Assembly (NCBI RefSeq): GCF_964656455.1
Contig: NC_135718.1
Coordinates: forward strand, 54,465,008 to 54,529,007
Direction of reading: 5' to 3'
Source: Halichoerus grypus
Taxonomy: Eukaryota; Chordata; Mammalia; Carnivora; Phocidae
DNA: 64,000 bases
Below the pieces are notes generated by a model. That model saw only the letters and a program-made list of their open reading frames with translations, made no database searches and was not told the origin of the DNA. This document shows, piece after piece, positions 50,271 to 64,000 of this stretch. The translations under genes and the position numbers were made by a program. Numbering within the stretch: position 1 is the stretch's first letter; each line of letters opens with the position of its first letter.

Positions 50271-50653
50271 CAGGATCCCAGGCCCAGAACGGTTTCCAGC
50301 ACCAAACCGGAGCGGCAGAGGAATTGTTTCACCTACTGGAAATGAAGCCCCCGTGGATCTTTATCTGCGCCCTGGGAGTGGCTTGGTCTGTGGCCCCTCT
50401 CCTAGTGACTTAGGCTTTTGCTCCTGTGTAACGGGATGTGCAAGAGGAGGGCGGGGTTTGGCACTTTCCCCATAAGCTGTCAATCCCTTCCGGCCCCTGC
50501 TCAGCTGCGGGGTCTTCCTTCCATCTTCCACCCCAGCACCCGCTGGAGTTCCTCTGTGCAAACTGTCCCGGTGTCTCAGGCCCCAGCTATACATGCTGGC
50601 ATGCCCACACACACCCGGCTCCCAACTATTTGTTAAGATTTTAGCTGATTTCT

Positions 50654-50861
50654 GGGGCGCCTGGGTGGCTCAGTCGGTTAAGCATTGGCCTTCAGCTCAG
50701 GTCATGATCTTGGTGGTCCTGGGATCAAGCGGGGGGCTGGGCTCCCTGCTTAGCGGGGAGTCTGCTTCATCCTCTCCCTCCACCCTCCCTCACCCCCACT
50801 CATGTGCTCTCTCTCTTTCTCTCTCTCAAATAAATAAACAAAATCTTAAAAAAAAAAAGAG
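50654..50861 (+). mobile_element. Can-SINE (SINEC)
   Basis: Sense element starting GGGGCGCCTGGGTGGCTCAG with AAATAAACAAAATCTT tail. Imperfect duplications AGATTTTAGCTGATTTCT (50636-50653) and AGATTTTCACTGACTTCT (50862-50879). Confidence 0.93.
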
Positions 50862-50879
50862 AGATTTTCACTGACTTCT

Positions 50880-50899
50880 TCTTCCCACATATAGGGAGG

Positions 50900-50948
<49 letters not shown>

Positions 50949-51540
50949 TCCCTTCTCCCCAGGGGCCAGCACAGATGAGCGGTCTGCATTCCTCCCTTGG
51001 AATTCAGGCTCCTTGGTTGCCCTGTGAGCTCAGCTTCCTGGCGAACAGAAGAAAAGTGCTGATTTTGTAGTATATCCAGGCCTCCCCGTGTCAGTGTGGG
51101 AGCAACACTCTTTGCAGCTTCTATATATCCTGGGTGGAAGCAAACCTTCCTTCCTGTCTTTGCAGCCTTCCTTCTACCCTCTTCCCACCACTATTTCCAG
51201 GCAGCTTGTTTTCAGCATTCCACTTCTAGGAACCAAGTTTTGTTCAGGAATCTATGCGTCCTATTCTCTATTGCTGTATGAGAAGCCACCCCCAAAATCT
51301 GGTGGCTTACAATTAAACTGTACTACTAGTTCTCATGGTTCCATGGGTTGACTGGTCTCTGCTGAGCGATGTTCTCACTTGGGTCTCACATGGGACAGCA
51401 GGGGCCTAAGTCATCTGAAGGTCTGGACAGCCAAGGAGCCTCAGCCCCACGCCAGCAGATGATTAGCAGAAGCCACAGGCATGAGCACGGACGGTCAAGG
51501 CCCAGTGGAGGGCCGTCTTTGGAGACTAGCTAACATCCTA
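50880..51540. other. Intergenic DNA between repeats
   Basis: After the TG microsatellite this holds moderately AT-rich sequence with CTATTGCTGTATGAGAAGCC text, perhaps from an old repeat. No gene seen. Confidence 0.5.
50901..50947. repeat. TG microsatellite
   Basis: Uninterrupted TG dinucleotides over about 47 bases, just to the right of a SINE. Likely length-variable. Confidence 0.95.
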
Positions 51541-52690
51541 AGAACACTACACATAAAAGGGGACCTTTCACATTTAGGTCTTACGTTTATCTAGCCATAA
51601 AGTTAACAGGAGGAAAGGAAGAATATTATCGTGGCAGGAAAATTATCAGATAAATCCTCCAAAGCACAAAGTTATAAGTCAGAGAAAAAAAAGAGAGAAG
51701 CCCAGTACACCAGTATATAAAATTTCTACCAACAAAGGACACTATGGAAGAAGTTAGTATACCGATGGCCAATGGGAGGAGATATTTGCAATATTGAAAA
51801 TGGACAAGCAATTAGTGTCTAGATATAAACTCCTGCAAATCAACTTAAAAAAGAGAACACTGTAAACTCTAAAAAAATAAAAAAATAATGAAAAGACTAT
51901 TAAAAGGCAATTTATAAGCAATAAGCCTCAAGTGCTAACAAGCAGATGAAGAGGTGCTCAGAATCGCTAGTAATCAGAAAAACAAAGTAAAACAGTGAGC
52001 TATCATTTTATACCTATTAACTTGGCAAAAATTAAAAAGCTAGATAATGCCAAGTGTGAGCATTATGTGCGAGCAATATAGGAGAACAGAAACCCTCCCT
52101 CACACGATGCAAGCATCTGAAACTCTTTTGGGACATGTACCCATGAGGGGATTGTTGGATTTATAGGAGATATATATATTTATATTTACATATTTATACA
52201 TTTTTATATATTTATATTTAAGCTGATAAGAAACTGTCCACAGGCCAGAGAGCTACTGAGTTGGAAGAGATGTTCACTGCAGCATCACCGTTGTTGTTCT
52301 GTTCTGTGTGTGTTGCACACGCACACGCTTGGGGGCGGGGTAGTGGTGGTGGTGGCAGGTTGTTGGAAGCTACCTGAGTGTCCACCACTGGAAGAATGAT
52401 AACCTATGCGGGGTGGTCACCACGGAATACTGCGCAGCAGTTAGAAGCTACAAGCAGATGCTAACAAGCAGATGGACACTATGGAAGCTATTAAGTATAT
52501 ATCTATATCTATATCTATATGGCAAAAATAGGTGAAAGAAACAAAATGAGACACAGCACACAGATCCATTTACAAAAAACAAAAAGACATACAGATGAAA
52601 CAACAGCACCTGTTGCAAAACATATACAACCAAAAATACGTATATAACACATCAGAGTTCACAGAGTAACACACTGGGAGGAGAGGAATA
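51540..52690 (+). mobile_element. Diverged L1 ORF2 fragment
   Basis: Sense L1-like sequence: ACACTATGGAAGAAGTTAG, GGAGGAGATATTTGCAATAT and CTATTAACTTGGCAAAAATT resemble the 3' third of ORF2. It is older and more degraded than the neighbouring L1 and includes an AT-rich patch (52160-52220) and a TATATC microsatellite (52495-52521). Confidence 0.65.
52495..52521. repeat. TATATC hexanucleotide microsatellite
   Basis: Four imperfect TATATC units in an old L1 fragment. Confidence 0.8.
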
Positions 52691-52739
52691 AAAGTGGAGT
52701 ACGGGGATGAAGGTTAATGGGAAAGAAAAATGTTTTTGA

Positions 52740-54384
52740 ATGTGAGAGGACCTGTACTAGCTGACTCCAAGACTTACACAGCTACAGTGATCAAGACCGA
52801 CGGCATGAGCAGCAAGATGGACAAACTGATCGGGGCGCCTGAGTGGCTCAGTTGGTTAAGCCACTGCCTTCGGCTCAGGTCATGATCCTGGAGTCCCGGG
52901 ATCGAGTCCCGCATCGGGCTCCCTGCTCAGCAGGGAGTCTGCTTCTCCCCCTGACCCTCCCCCTTCTCATGCTCTTTCTCTCTCTATCTCATTCTCTCTC
53001 TCAAATAAATAAACAAAATCTTAAAAAAAAAAAAAAAAGATGGACAAACTGATCAATGAACAGGATAGAGTCCACACATACAGGTCAATTATAAGTAAAC
53101 CACACCTATACCTTCAACTGAGTTTTTACAAAGGTGTAAAAGCAATTCCGTGGAGAAAGGAAGAACTGAATATTCATATGCAAAAAGTGAATTGGGATCC
53201 ATAACGCAAAGCATAGGAAAATTTAACTCAAAATGGATCATAGACCTAAATGCAAAACCAAAAACTATAAAACACAGGAGAAAACATCACAAAAAGAAAA
53301 CATAACAGAAAAATCTTCATGACATTGGGTTAGGCAAAGATTTCTTAGTTGCAACACCAAAATACTAATCCATAAAAGTAGCATTGGATAAATTGGATTT
53401 CATCAAAATTAAGCGCGCTTGCTCTTTGAAAGACAGTGTGAAACACAAAGAAGAAACTGGCAAACCACATCTCTGATAAAGTGCTCATATCCAGAATAAA
53501 GAACTCTCAAAACCCAGTAAGAACACAAAAGGGGGGGGGGCAGGAAATTTGAAGGCAATTCATCAGATTTACCAATGAAAATGAACACCTGAAAAACTGT
53601 TCAATATCATTAGCCATTAAGGAAACTCAAAGGAAAACCACAATGAGATACCACTACACAGCAAATAGAATGACTGAAATTAAAAAGATTGGCCATAACA
53701 AATATTGGTGCATCATTGAGGGTGTAGGGAAACTGGAACTCTCATACACTGCTGGAGGGCACATAAAATAGTACAACCACTTTGGGAAGCAGTCTAGCAG
53801 TTTCCTAACAAGTTATAAACACACGTCTGCCATATGACGTAGCCATTTCACTCCCAGACGTTTACCCAAGAGAAATGAAAGTCTAAACAGACTTGGATGC
53901 GAAAGTGCATAGCAGCTTTATTTGTAATAGTGAAAAACTGCAAACAACCCAAATGTCCATCAACAAGTGAACAGATCAACAAATTGTGGTATATCCATAC
54001 AATGTAACACTATAAAATAAATTTTACTTAGCCATAGAAAGAAAGAAACTATTGATACATGAAACCACAGGGGTGAACCGCAAAGTAATTATGCTGAGTC
54101 ATAAAAAGCTAGACACAAGAATATACGCTGTATGATCTGCATTTACATAAAATTCTAGGAAATGCAACCTAACATACTGTGCCCGGAAGCAGATGAATGG
54201 TTGTCAGAGAAAGAAGGAAACCTGCAGGGACGATGGACATATGATATGTTTATGAGCATGATCTTAGTGCTGCTTGCACGAGAGCTCACATATGTCAAAA
54301 CGCATCAAATTGTACACTTAAGTTATGTGCAGTTTTTTGTAGGCCAATACCTCAATCAGTTGCCTTTAAAAAAGAAAAAGGTAA
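52740..54384 (+). mobile_element. L1 3' end of ORF2 and 3' UTR, with nested SINE
   Basis: This is a long sense-strand L1 fragment, recognisable by stretches such as AACTCAAAATGGATCATAGA, ATTGGATTTCATCAAAATTA, CACAATGAGATACCACTAC and AATGTCCATCAACAAGTGAA. It is broken by many stops and by a young Can-SINE at 52832-53036. It ends just before the PCBD1 promoter region. Confidence 0.9.
52832..53036 (+). mobile_element. Can-SINE (SINEC), young, inside an L1
   Basis: Sense element with a perfect 18-base duplication AAGATGGACAAACTGATC at 52814-52831 and 53037-53054. The surrounding L1 continues uninterrupted if the insert is removed. It is probably among the most recent insertions in the window. 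Confidence 0.96.
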
Positions 54385-54480
54385 TCTCGCGTCCAGGGTG
54401 ACACGGCTGGTAAGTGGCAGAGCGCGATTCAAACGCAGAAGTCCGCACCTGGAGCCCGCGTTCTCAGCCCCTGAGCTCCG
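54385..54480 (-). mobile_element. MIR fragment touching the PCBD1 CpG island
   Basis: CAGGGTGACACGGCTGGTAAG, TGGCAGAGCGCGATTCAAAC and GCGTTCTCAGCCCCTGAG follow the antisense MIR order. It overlaps the upstream edge of the CpG island. Confidence 0.6.
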
Positions 54481-54545
54481 GGGAACAGGAGCCCGGAAGA
54501 AAGTGCTGGAAGGGGGCAGAGGCCGAGGGCGCGGGTCGCGGCCGA

Positions 54546-54558
54546 GTTAACGATTACC
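54546..54558 (+). promoter_or_regulatory. HNF1-like palindrome in the PCBD1 promoter
   Basis: GTTAACGATTACC matches the HNF1 consensus GTTAATNATTAAC at 10 of 12 informative positions, including both outer half-site cores. It lies 115-127 bases upstream of the PCBD1 ATG, in otherwise GC-rich DNA. HNF1 is the partner of the PCBD1 protein, so feedback is conceivable. Binding is inferred from the motif only. Confidence 0.35.
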
Positions 54559-54589
54559 GGTGGGCGGGTCCTCTCGGCCCCTCCCCGCC

Positions 54590-54672
54590 CGCGGCCCCGA
54601 GCGCCCGGCGCCGTCCCGCCGCCCCGCGGCCACCTGCTGCTCGACCGCGTCCGCACCTGCGCCGCGCCCGCC

Positions 54673-54675
<3 letters not shown>
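54590..54675 (+). other. PCBD1: PCBD1 exon 1 (5' UTR plus the start codon only)
   Basis: The ATG at 54673-54675 is followed at once by the splice donor GTGAGG, so exon 1 contributes a single coding codon. The left boundary is a guess because the transcription start is not visible. Reading through the donor gives a long GC-rich open frame that has no meaning as protein. Confidence 0.8.
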
Positions 54676-58803
<4,128 letters not shown>

Positions 58804-60074
58804 CTCAGGCTCTAGAACCTTCCTTTCCACAGGTCAGTCCAAATTGGAGTCTACAGGCATTTAAGCACTTACTCTGTGGGAGGCGCTGTCCAAGGCATTG
58901 GGGGGGGGGGTGCGGAGTGGGACCAGACCACCCTGTCTTCATGTAGGGGAATTAAGCAGGAAGCGGTAACCACCACTAGGCAGGATGAATGAAGTCAATG
59001 CTAGAGGCAAGGGTAAGAAATGAGCTACGGGAACATGAAGTGATTGACAAGGGTAAGTCTGGACGCTTCACTGACTTGTGCCTCGAAGACCTGAATGGGA
59101 TTCTTGAGGCAGGGGTGGCCAAAGTGGCACCATGACTAAAAGAAAAGGTTTGCAGGACACCTGTACTTATGCATGGTGGGATCTACGACTGGGAAGGCAG
59201 TCTGCGGCTGTGTTCTGTTCTTCCTGGTCTACAACATCCCAGGGGGAGATTTCTAATCCTGATAGTGTCTTGTGGCTTCTTAGAGACTTAGCCAGAGTCT
59301 CAAGCCTTGCCCGCTTTTACTGTATAAGGGAGAGGACAAAAATCCTAGCTTAGGAGGTGACAGGCTACTTCCCATCTGAGCAGTTATGGAGTGGATTCCT
59401 ACAACTCAGTCCTCCAACTTAGTAACTCTAGGATAGACTGTTCCCACTAATGTGCTGTGACTGGGAGAAGTGGGGCGGGGGGTGCACAGAGCACAGTCTC
59501 CTCTCTCCCCAGTGCAAGCCACGTGGATGGCAGTCCGCGAATGCCATGATGCAGGATTGTGGGAAGCCCTTCTCCTGATGGGTTCTCATCCAAGATCCCC
59601 TAGCCTGAAGCTGCCTGCGTTCTAAGCTGACTTGCAAATGCCAGGGTTCCTTGGAGCAGACAGTTAGCAATGTCACAACCCAGTAACCCTGGATGAGTTG
59701 GTCCTATAAGGGCCAGAAAAGAGGCAGAGGTCGGCATCCGAGAAATAAGCATATTGTTGGTAGAGGTACCAGCAGGATCTGAGACTTAACAATACCTATG
59801 TCAATGGCAGGTTCTCAGAAAACTTAATAATCAAAACCAATGAGATTCTGATGGTGGTCCCCCATCTGCTCCACTTCTGAGTTCCCTTTTCCTAAGTGTG
59901 CTTTGATCTGACAACTGTGGATTAGGGGACAGAAGCCACCAGACATGGAGGTACGGAGCATGTGTTAGGTCACCGTCCCGCCTCTGCTTACCCATGGATC
60001 AGGGGTTGAAAGGCGCCAACCTAGAGGATGCTACAGTTCTATGAAAGACTGATGTGGGACAAAGACATAAGTGA
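58804..60074. other. Intergenic spacer between convergent PCBD1 and SGPL1
   Basis: About 1.27 kb separates the two polyA sites. The left part (58850-59110) resembles an old L2/MIR-type remnant in reverse orientation, with a run of 10 G near 58901. No gene or RNA was recognised. Confidence 0.6.
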
Positions 60075-60094
60075 TACTTTTTCAGAAACAAATG

Positions 60095-60100
60095 TTTATT
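60095..60100 (-). terminator. SGPL1: SGPL1 polyadenylation signal AATAAA
   Basis: Read on the - strand, TAGAATAAACATTTG contains a canonical hexamer about 3.35 kb after the SGPL1 stop codon. Cleavage would fall near 60070-60080. It lies about 1.3 kb from the PCBD1 polyA signal on the other strand. Confidence 0.7.
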
Positions 60101-61706
60101 CTACAATTTGTGCAAATAACTGACGTTACAGGGGAAGATGTTAAGGACAGATTATGAAAAAGAAAGCCCAAGAAAAAAGATGGCAATTAGGACTCCAACT
60201 TGAGAAAAGGCTCGCAAACGCTGACTTCTGCTGACCCAGGCTGTAGTTGGTGGCTGTCAAGTCAGGCCTCTCACTACCTCTCCACTGCCGCGTCTGGCTG
60301 CAGGTGGCTCGCTGCTACCAAGAACCTTCAGAGAAGGCAAAGGGGTTCACCGCGGTTACGTAGCAGGTGCAAGCATCCAAACACCAATTCTTGGATGGAG
60401 GGGGCCAGGCCTCCTGACCAAGCATATCCTGGCCTCATCCTCTAGGGCTAACCCCAAAGCAAGTAGGTGCTCAGGAAACCAAGTCATTTAGCAGAAAACT
60501 AGCAAAGACGGCATTCCTTGGCTTGATTCTGGCAAAGTCCAAACGGGTTGAAAAGCTGGGTTACCTCAGTGACAGGCTCCAGGCCCTGTGGAAGGACTTC
60601 TCACTTCTTACTTGTAATGGAACAAGATGCCCAGCGGTTACATGTGCAGAGATATTCTAAGGGGTTCCATCCACTCCCAAACCATTGAAGCCAGTGCCCA
60701 GCTGGCTGGAGCCCACCCTGGAGGGCTCAATCCATCATTAACGTATAGGCAGAAGTAGATGGTGAAGAGGACAGAAAACACAAGCTGGGCCCGGGCCCTG
60801 GGGAACTAAAGACCTGAGTTCCAGCCTCCTTAAAGCAGGCATGACCAGCACTCCTGGGGAAGCCCCCCGTGGAGGTGCTCTGGCCCACAGACGGCTAGCG
60901 CCCTGAATCTCCATGACCACCACAAGGGGGCGATCTCCCACCGGCCGCCAGTTCTCCAGTGGCCACCACCCCACCCGGGATCTCCGGCCACCCCTACAGA
61001 AGCAAATGAATGCAGCCAGCCACGTCAGTTAAGATTTCGGTCATTTAATTACTGAATTGCTTTTTAAGATATTATTGCTGCAATTAGGAAGGGAGCACTG
61101 AGCTGGGAAGAAAGAGGTTAAATACAGAAAAGATTTAAAAGAGGCAAGTACCATTTTCCAAGTATAAAACTGGTAATATTAAAAGTGACATGGCAGGAGG
61201 GTCACGCGGCTGCTTACTCCGTGTAGAAACCAGACGCTACAGTTTCTGCAGAGGCCCATGTGACATCTGCTAGCACATGACATCTGAAGACATTGTGCCC
61301 GCCTCTGCCAGACTAGGTGTTCCTAGGTGCGCAGGTACGCCTAGACTGGAAAGCCCACAAGTGTCAGGCAAACTAAGGCTCGTGCTAGGAAGTGGCTACA
61401 GGAGGTCCCTTTGAAAAACACCACTGCCCCCGGGGCAGCAGAGGAAGGGCCCGCAGACGCTGGGAGCAACAGCACGCTCTGTCAGGCACAGCTTCTCCAT
61501 TTTCGCAGCTGACAAACCACAGTGGTGCCGGCGGGGTGGTTCGGGTCCCGGGTCTTCCTCCAGCACCATGAACGCGCCGGAGACCCAGGAGCCCCGGCGC
61601 ACAGCTCCGGCCACAGCAACTCTCTCGGGAGGTGCCCCCAGTTCAGCGACGGGAAGGAACTCGACTCCCGTGTCCAAAGGATCTTAGCGTCTCCCTCTAA
61701 CATGCT

Positions 61707-61753
61707 CGCGCGCACACATACACGCGCACGCACACACACACGCACACACCGCA
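61707..61753. repeat. CA/CG-rich dinucleotide tract in the SGPL1 3' UTR
   Basis: Mixed CGCACACA units, read as GTGTGTGCG in the SGPL1 transcript. Confidence 0.85.
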
Positions 61754-63445
61754 CAGGAGGAACACACACACTCCAGCCCTGCAATGACACGGCCAGCTCG
61801 TCACAGTTATCGTGGAGGAAGTACAGTGCCAGAGGCCACTTCAGACAAACGTGCCACGGAGCCCGGGGGAGAGTCTGGTGGTCCTGGCTCTCCCGGCCGG
61901 CATTCCCAGTGAGGGAGGCCAGAGGACAGCAGCCTCAAGAGGCTGAATGGTTCAGGAGTCCCTGAGAAGGGGATTGGAACAGAGGCTATTTTCTCCTGAC
62001 TTATCCTAAAGTCCTCCCCCACCCAAATAAAAGCTCAAAGACTGACCCATTTCCCCGAGGGCCTGGGTCAGGAGTAGCCCTCCACCGCTCTCTGCTGAGG
62101 AGAAAAGGCACACGGTATGTCGTCTTCAGAGGCAGACAGTGCTCCACCTAGATCAGGGCCCTGTGCAAGGGGGAGGAGGGTGGGGAGTGGGCGCAGGGTT
62201 TGGTCCTGTCCCTGCACCACCCTGAGCAACTAGTCTTAGGAAGGAATCCCAGGCCCCAGGCCCCAGCTGACAGTTGCCATCATGCTTTCCTAGTCCAAAG
62301 TTAGCCGGGCCTGAGAAGTGTCCAGTACCTGAGGCTAAACTGCCATAGTACCTTTGGGAGCTGAACAGACGGAAAGAGGGAGGAGGGACACACGAACGGG
62401 GAGAAGTTTCCTTGCCTTGGAGGCTCTCTCACGCGCTCCATGCACCCACCTAGGGTAAGTCAAGGCAACTTGTGAAGGTGCTCTGAGCTGTTCCTTCAAG
62501 CAAACATATTCTCAGACGAGATGGCTTACAGCAGTGGGTGAGAGGAGGACCACCACCAACTCTGGGGACATGTATTCCAATGTGACCCTCAGAGAACTTG
62601 AGAAAAGGCTCTGGTTTCCGATCCTCAGCAGCCCAGGAGAGGGGTCGGCTGTGCTCCCAACGCGCCGATGCAGACAGGAAACACCAGGGCCAGAAAGGCC
62701 TAGGCTCTCTGGAAACCACGTTCTCTTCCTAATCCAGGGGAACAACAACAAACCAATGGGAGCACAAGTTCAAACACAAATCTCCAAAGATGGTGGCCAC
62801 CAAGTATCAAGTGGGGACAGCAGAGGGCCACTCCAAAGCCTGCCTTGATAGACTGAGCAGATACGCTCAGCCATTCTAATCCCGAAAAAGAGGAACAACG
62901 GCCTGTCCATCTGTGTCCTGGAAAAAGAAACTGAGCTGCACTACGTGACTCTGCGAGACAACTCACCTACTCAAAGAGGAGGCTGAGAAGGCGTTGTGCT
63001 TAGAGGGTACCTAACTCCCACCCAGGGAAACACCTTCCGATCTGCCTCGCCAATCTGCCTGAGAGAACGAAGAAAACCTTCTTTATCACAGAAGCCACCC
63101 CCAGCCTCCGTAAGGACTCGGGACCGGTCAGAGCTGCCACACAATGATTAAGTGAAGTTGAAAGCTAGAAGGTTAGAGAAGGAAATGGCTAAAACAATCC
63201 CTAGGGTAACATTTGAGAACAAGGGCAAAATAATTAGGTAATGAACTCCTTCAGGGTCTCCACATTAAAGACCACAGAAGGATGACAAGAGGAGGAACAA
63301 GAATCCTGAGGATCAAGCCGTCTCGTGGTCTGTCTCGTCGTGCTCCATGGAGCAAGACCAGATGCTGAAACTGTGCGTGGCCTGTTCCACTCCCCGAGAA
63401 CTCTCTGAAGGCCAGGAGCCCCTCGGGGCCACAAAGGGTCGAGGC

Positions 63446-63586
<141 letters not shown>

Positions 63587-64000
63587 CTACAAATCCAGTC
63601 AGAGAGCATTACTGGCAGTGAGGCGTATGGGGGTGGAGATGAAGCTGCAGCTCCGATGCCGCCCATCCCCCCATTCCCGCCTTCCATGTCCGCTCCCCTC
63701 CCCGGCTCCATGCCCACACCAGACAGCTCTTCACAGGTACTTGCCGGTCTGCCTTTCAGCCCAAAGGAACTGGCCTATGGGATTTGCCATAGAAAATTCC
63801 AGAGAAAACAGGCTTATTGTTTTTCCTATGTCAACATTTTCTGTTCAAAGGGACAGGACCACCACGTGCCTTTGTATGACACATTCAAATTTATGAGGTG
63901 CTTTATATACAGCACACCTCACTTGACACCAAAGAGCCTGTGGACGGGTGAGGCGGAGGTCCTCAGCTCCAAGGAATAAGGTCTGTGGAGACGGGACAGA
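63587..64000 (-). other. SGPL1: SGPL1 intron (partial, runs off the right edge)
   Basis: Sequence upstream of the last SGPL1 exon on the - strand. No further exon with a recognisable lyase sequence lies within the remaining 414 bases. Confidence 0.8.

Larger units (their letters stand above)
60075..63445 (-). other. SGPL1: SGPL1 3' UTR
   Basis: This is the stretch between the SGPL1 stop and a good AATAAA at 60100-60095 on the - strand. At about 3.4 kb it is long, as in other mammals. It contains a CA/CG-rich dinucleotide tract at 61707-61753 and an AT-rich block near 61030-61160. It has no young SINE and no other coding exon that I can support. The exact cleavage point and any earlier alternative polyA sites are inferred. 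Confidence 0.75.

Noticed and set aside
1..54000. A UNC5B exon or a lncRNA exon in the left part
   Set aside because: Synteny suggests UNC5B lies further left. I found no UNC5B-like peptide, and lncRNA exons cannot be called from sequence alone.

Overview
This is a window of nuclear mammalian DNA, not microbial. Nine clear tRNA-Lys-derived carnivore SINEs (Can-SINE/SINEC) plus one relic, ancient MIR/L2 copies, L1 fragments and spliced genes with GT-AG introns place it in the order Carnivora. The young SINEs end in CT-repeat, CAAATAAATAAATAAAATCTT-like tails and read GCGCCTGGGTGGCTCAG at the head, without the dog-specific CTATCATAAATAA tail. This points to an arctoid caniform (bear, seal, mustelid or raccoon group) rather than a dog or cat. 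The species is inferred, not proven.

Only two protein-coding loci can be supported, both in the last 10 kb. PCBD1 (pterin-4a-carbinolamine dehydratase, also the dimerisation cofactor of HNF1) is complete on the + strand: a CpG-island promoter, the start codon alone in exon 1 (54673-54675), coding exons at 57396-57527, 57770-57850 and 58354-58452, and a polyA signal at 58780. It joins to 104 residues without a frameshift. Tail to tail with it, on the - strand, is the 3' end of SGPL1 (sphingosine-1-phosphate lyase): the last coding exon at 63446-63586, a long 3' UTR reaching to about 60075, and part of the preceding intron at the right edge. This matches the mammalian order SGPL1-PCBD1-UNC5B. 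The first 54 kb is therefore most likely the large spacer between PCBD1 and UNC5B, with UNC5B lying beyond the left edge.

Layout. 1-42.4 kb is GC-rich and gene-free, scattered with old MIR and L2 remnants and simple repeats: a CCTGCCTC minisatellite at 7.7 kb, a large compound CATC/CCAG tetranucleotide array at 9.35-9.92 kb, and GT-rich repeats at 13.4 kb. It holds few L1s and only four young SINEs. Several short AT-rich, homeobox-motif-rich islands there (about 5.1, 20.7, 31.3 and 37.1 kb) are candidate distal enhancers. 42.4-54.4 kb switches to AT-rich sequence packed with L1 fragments and SINEs. It also holds a decayed ZAR1 retropseudogene at about 49.23-49.74 kb, inserted into an antisense L1. 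54.4-58.8 kb is PCBD1, 58.8-60.1 kb a short intergenic spacer, and 60.1-64 kb the SGPL1 end.

The two genes share no pathway: PCBD1 recycles tetrahydrobiopterin and stabilises HNF1 dimers, and SGPL1 ends sphingolipid breakdown at the ER. Their adjacency is old synteny. The most thought-provoking observation is an HNF1-like palindrome about 115-127 bp upstream of the PCBD1 start codon, which raises the possibility of feedback by the factor that PCBD1 itself stabilises. I found no new multi-gene system in the window.
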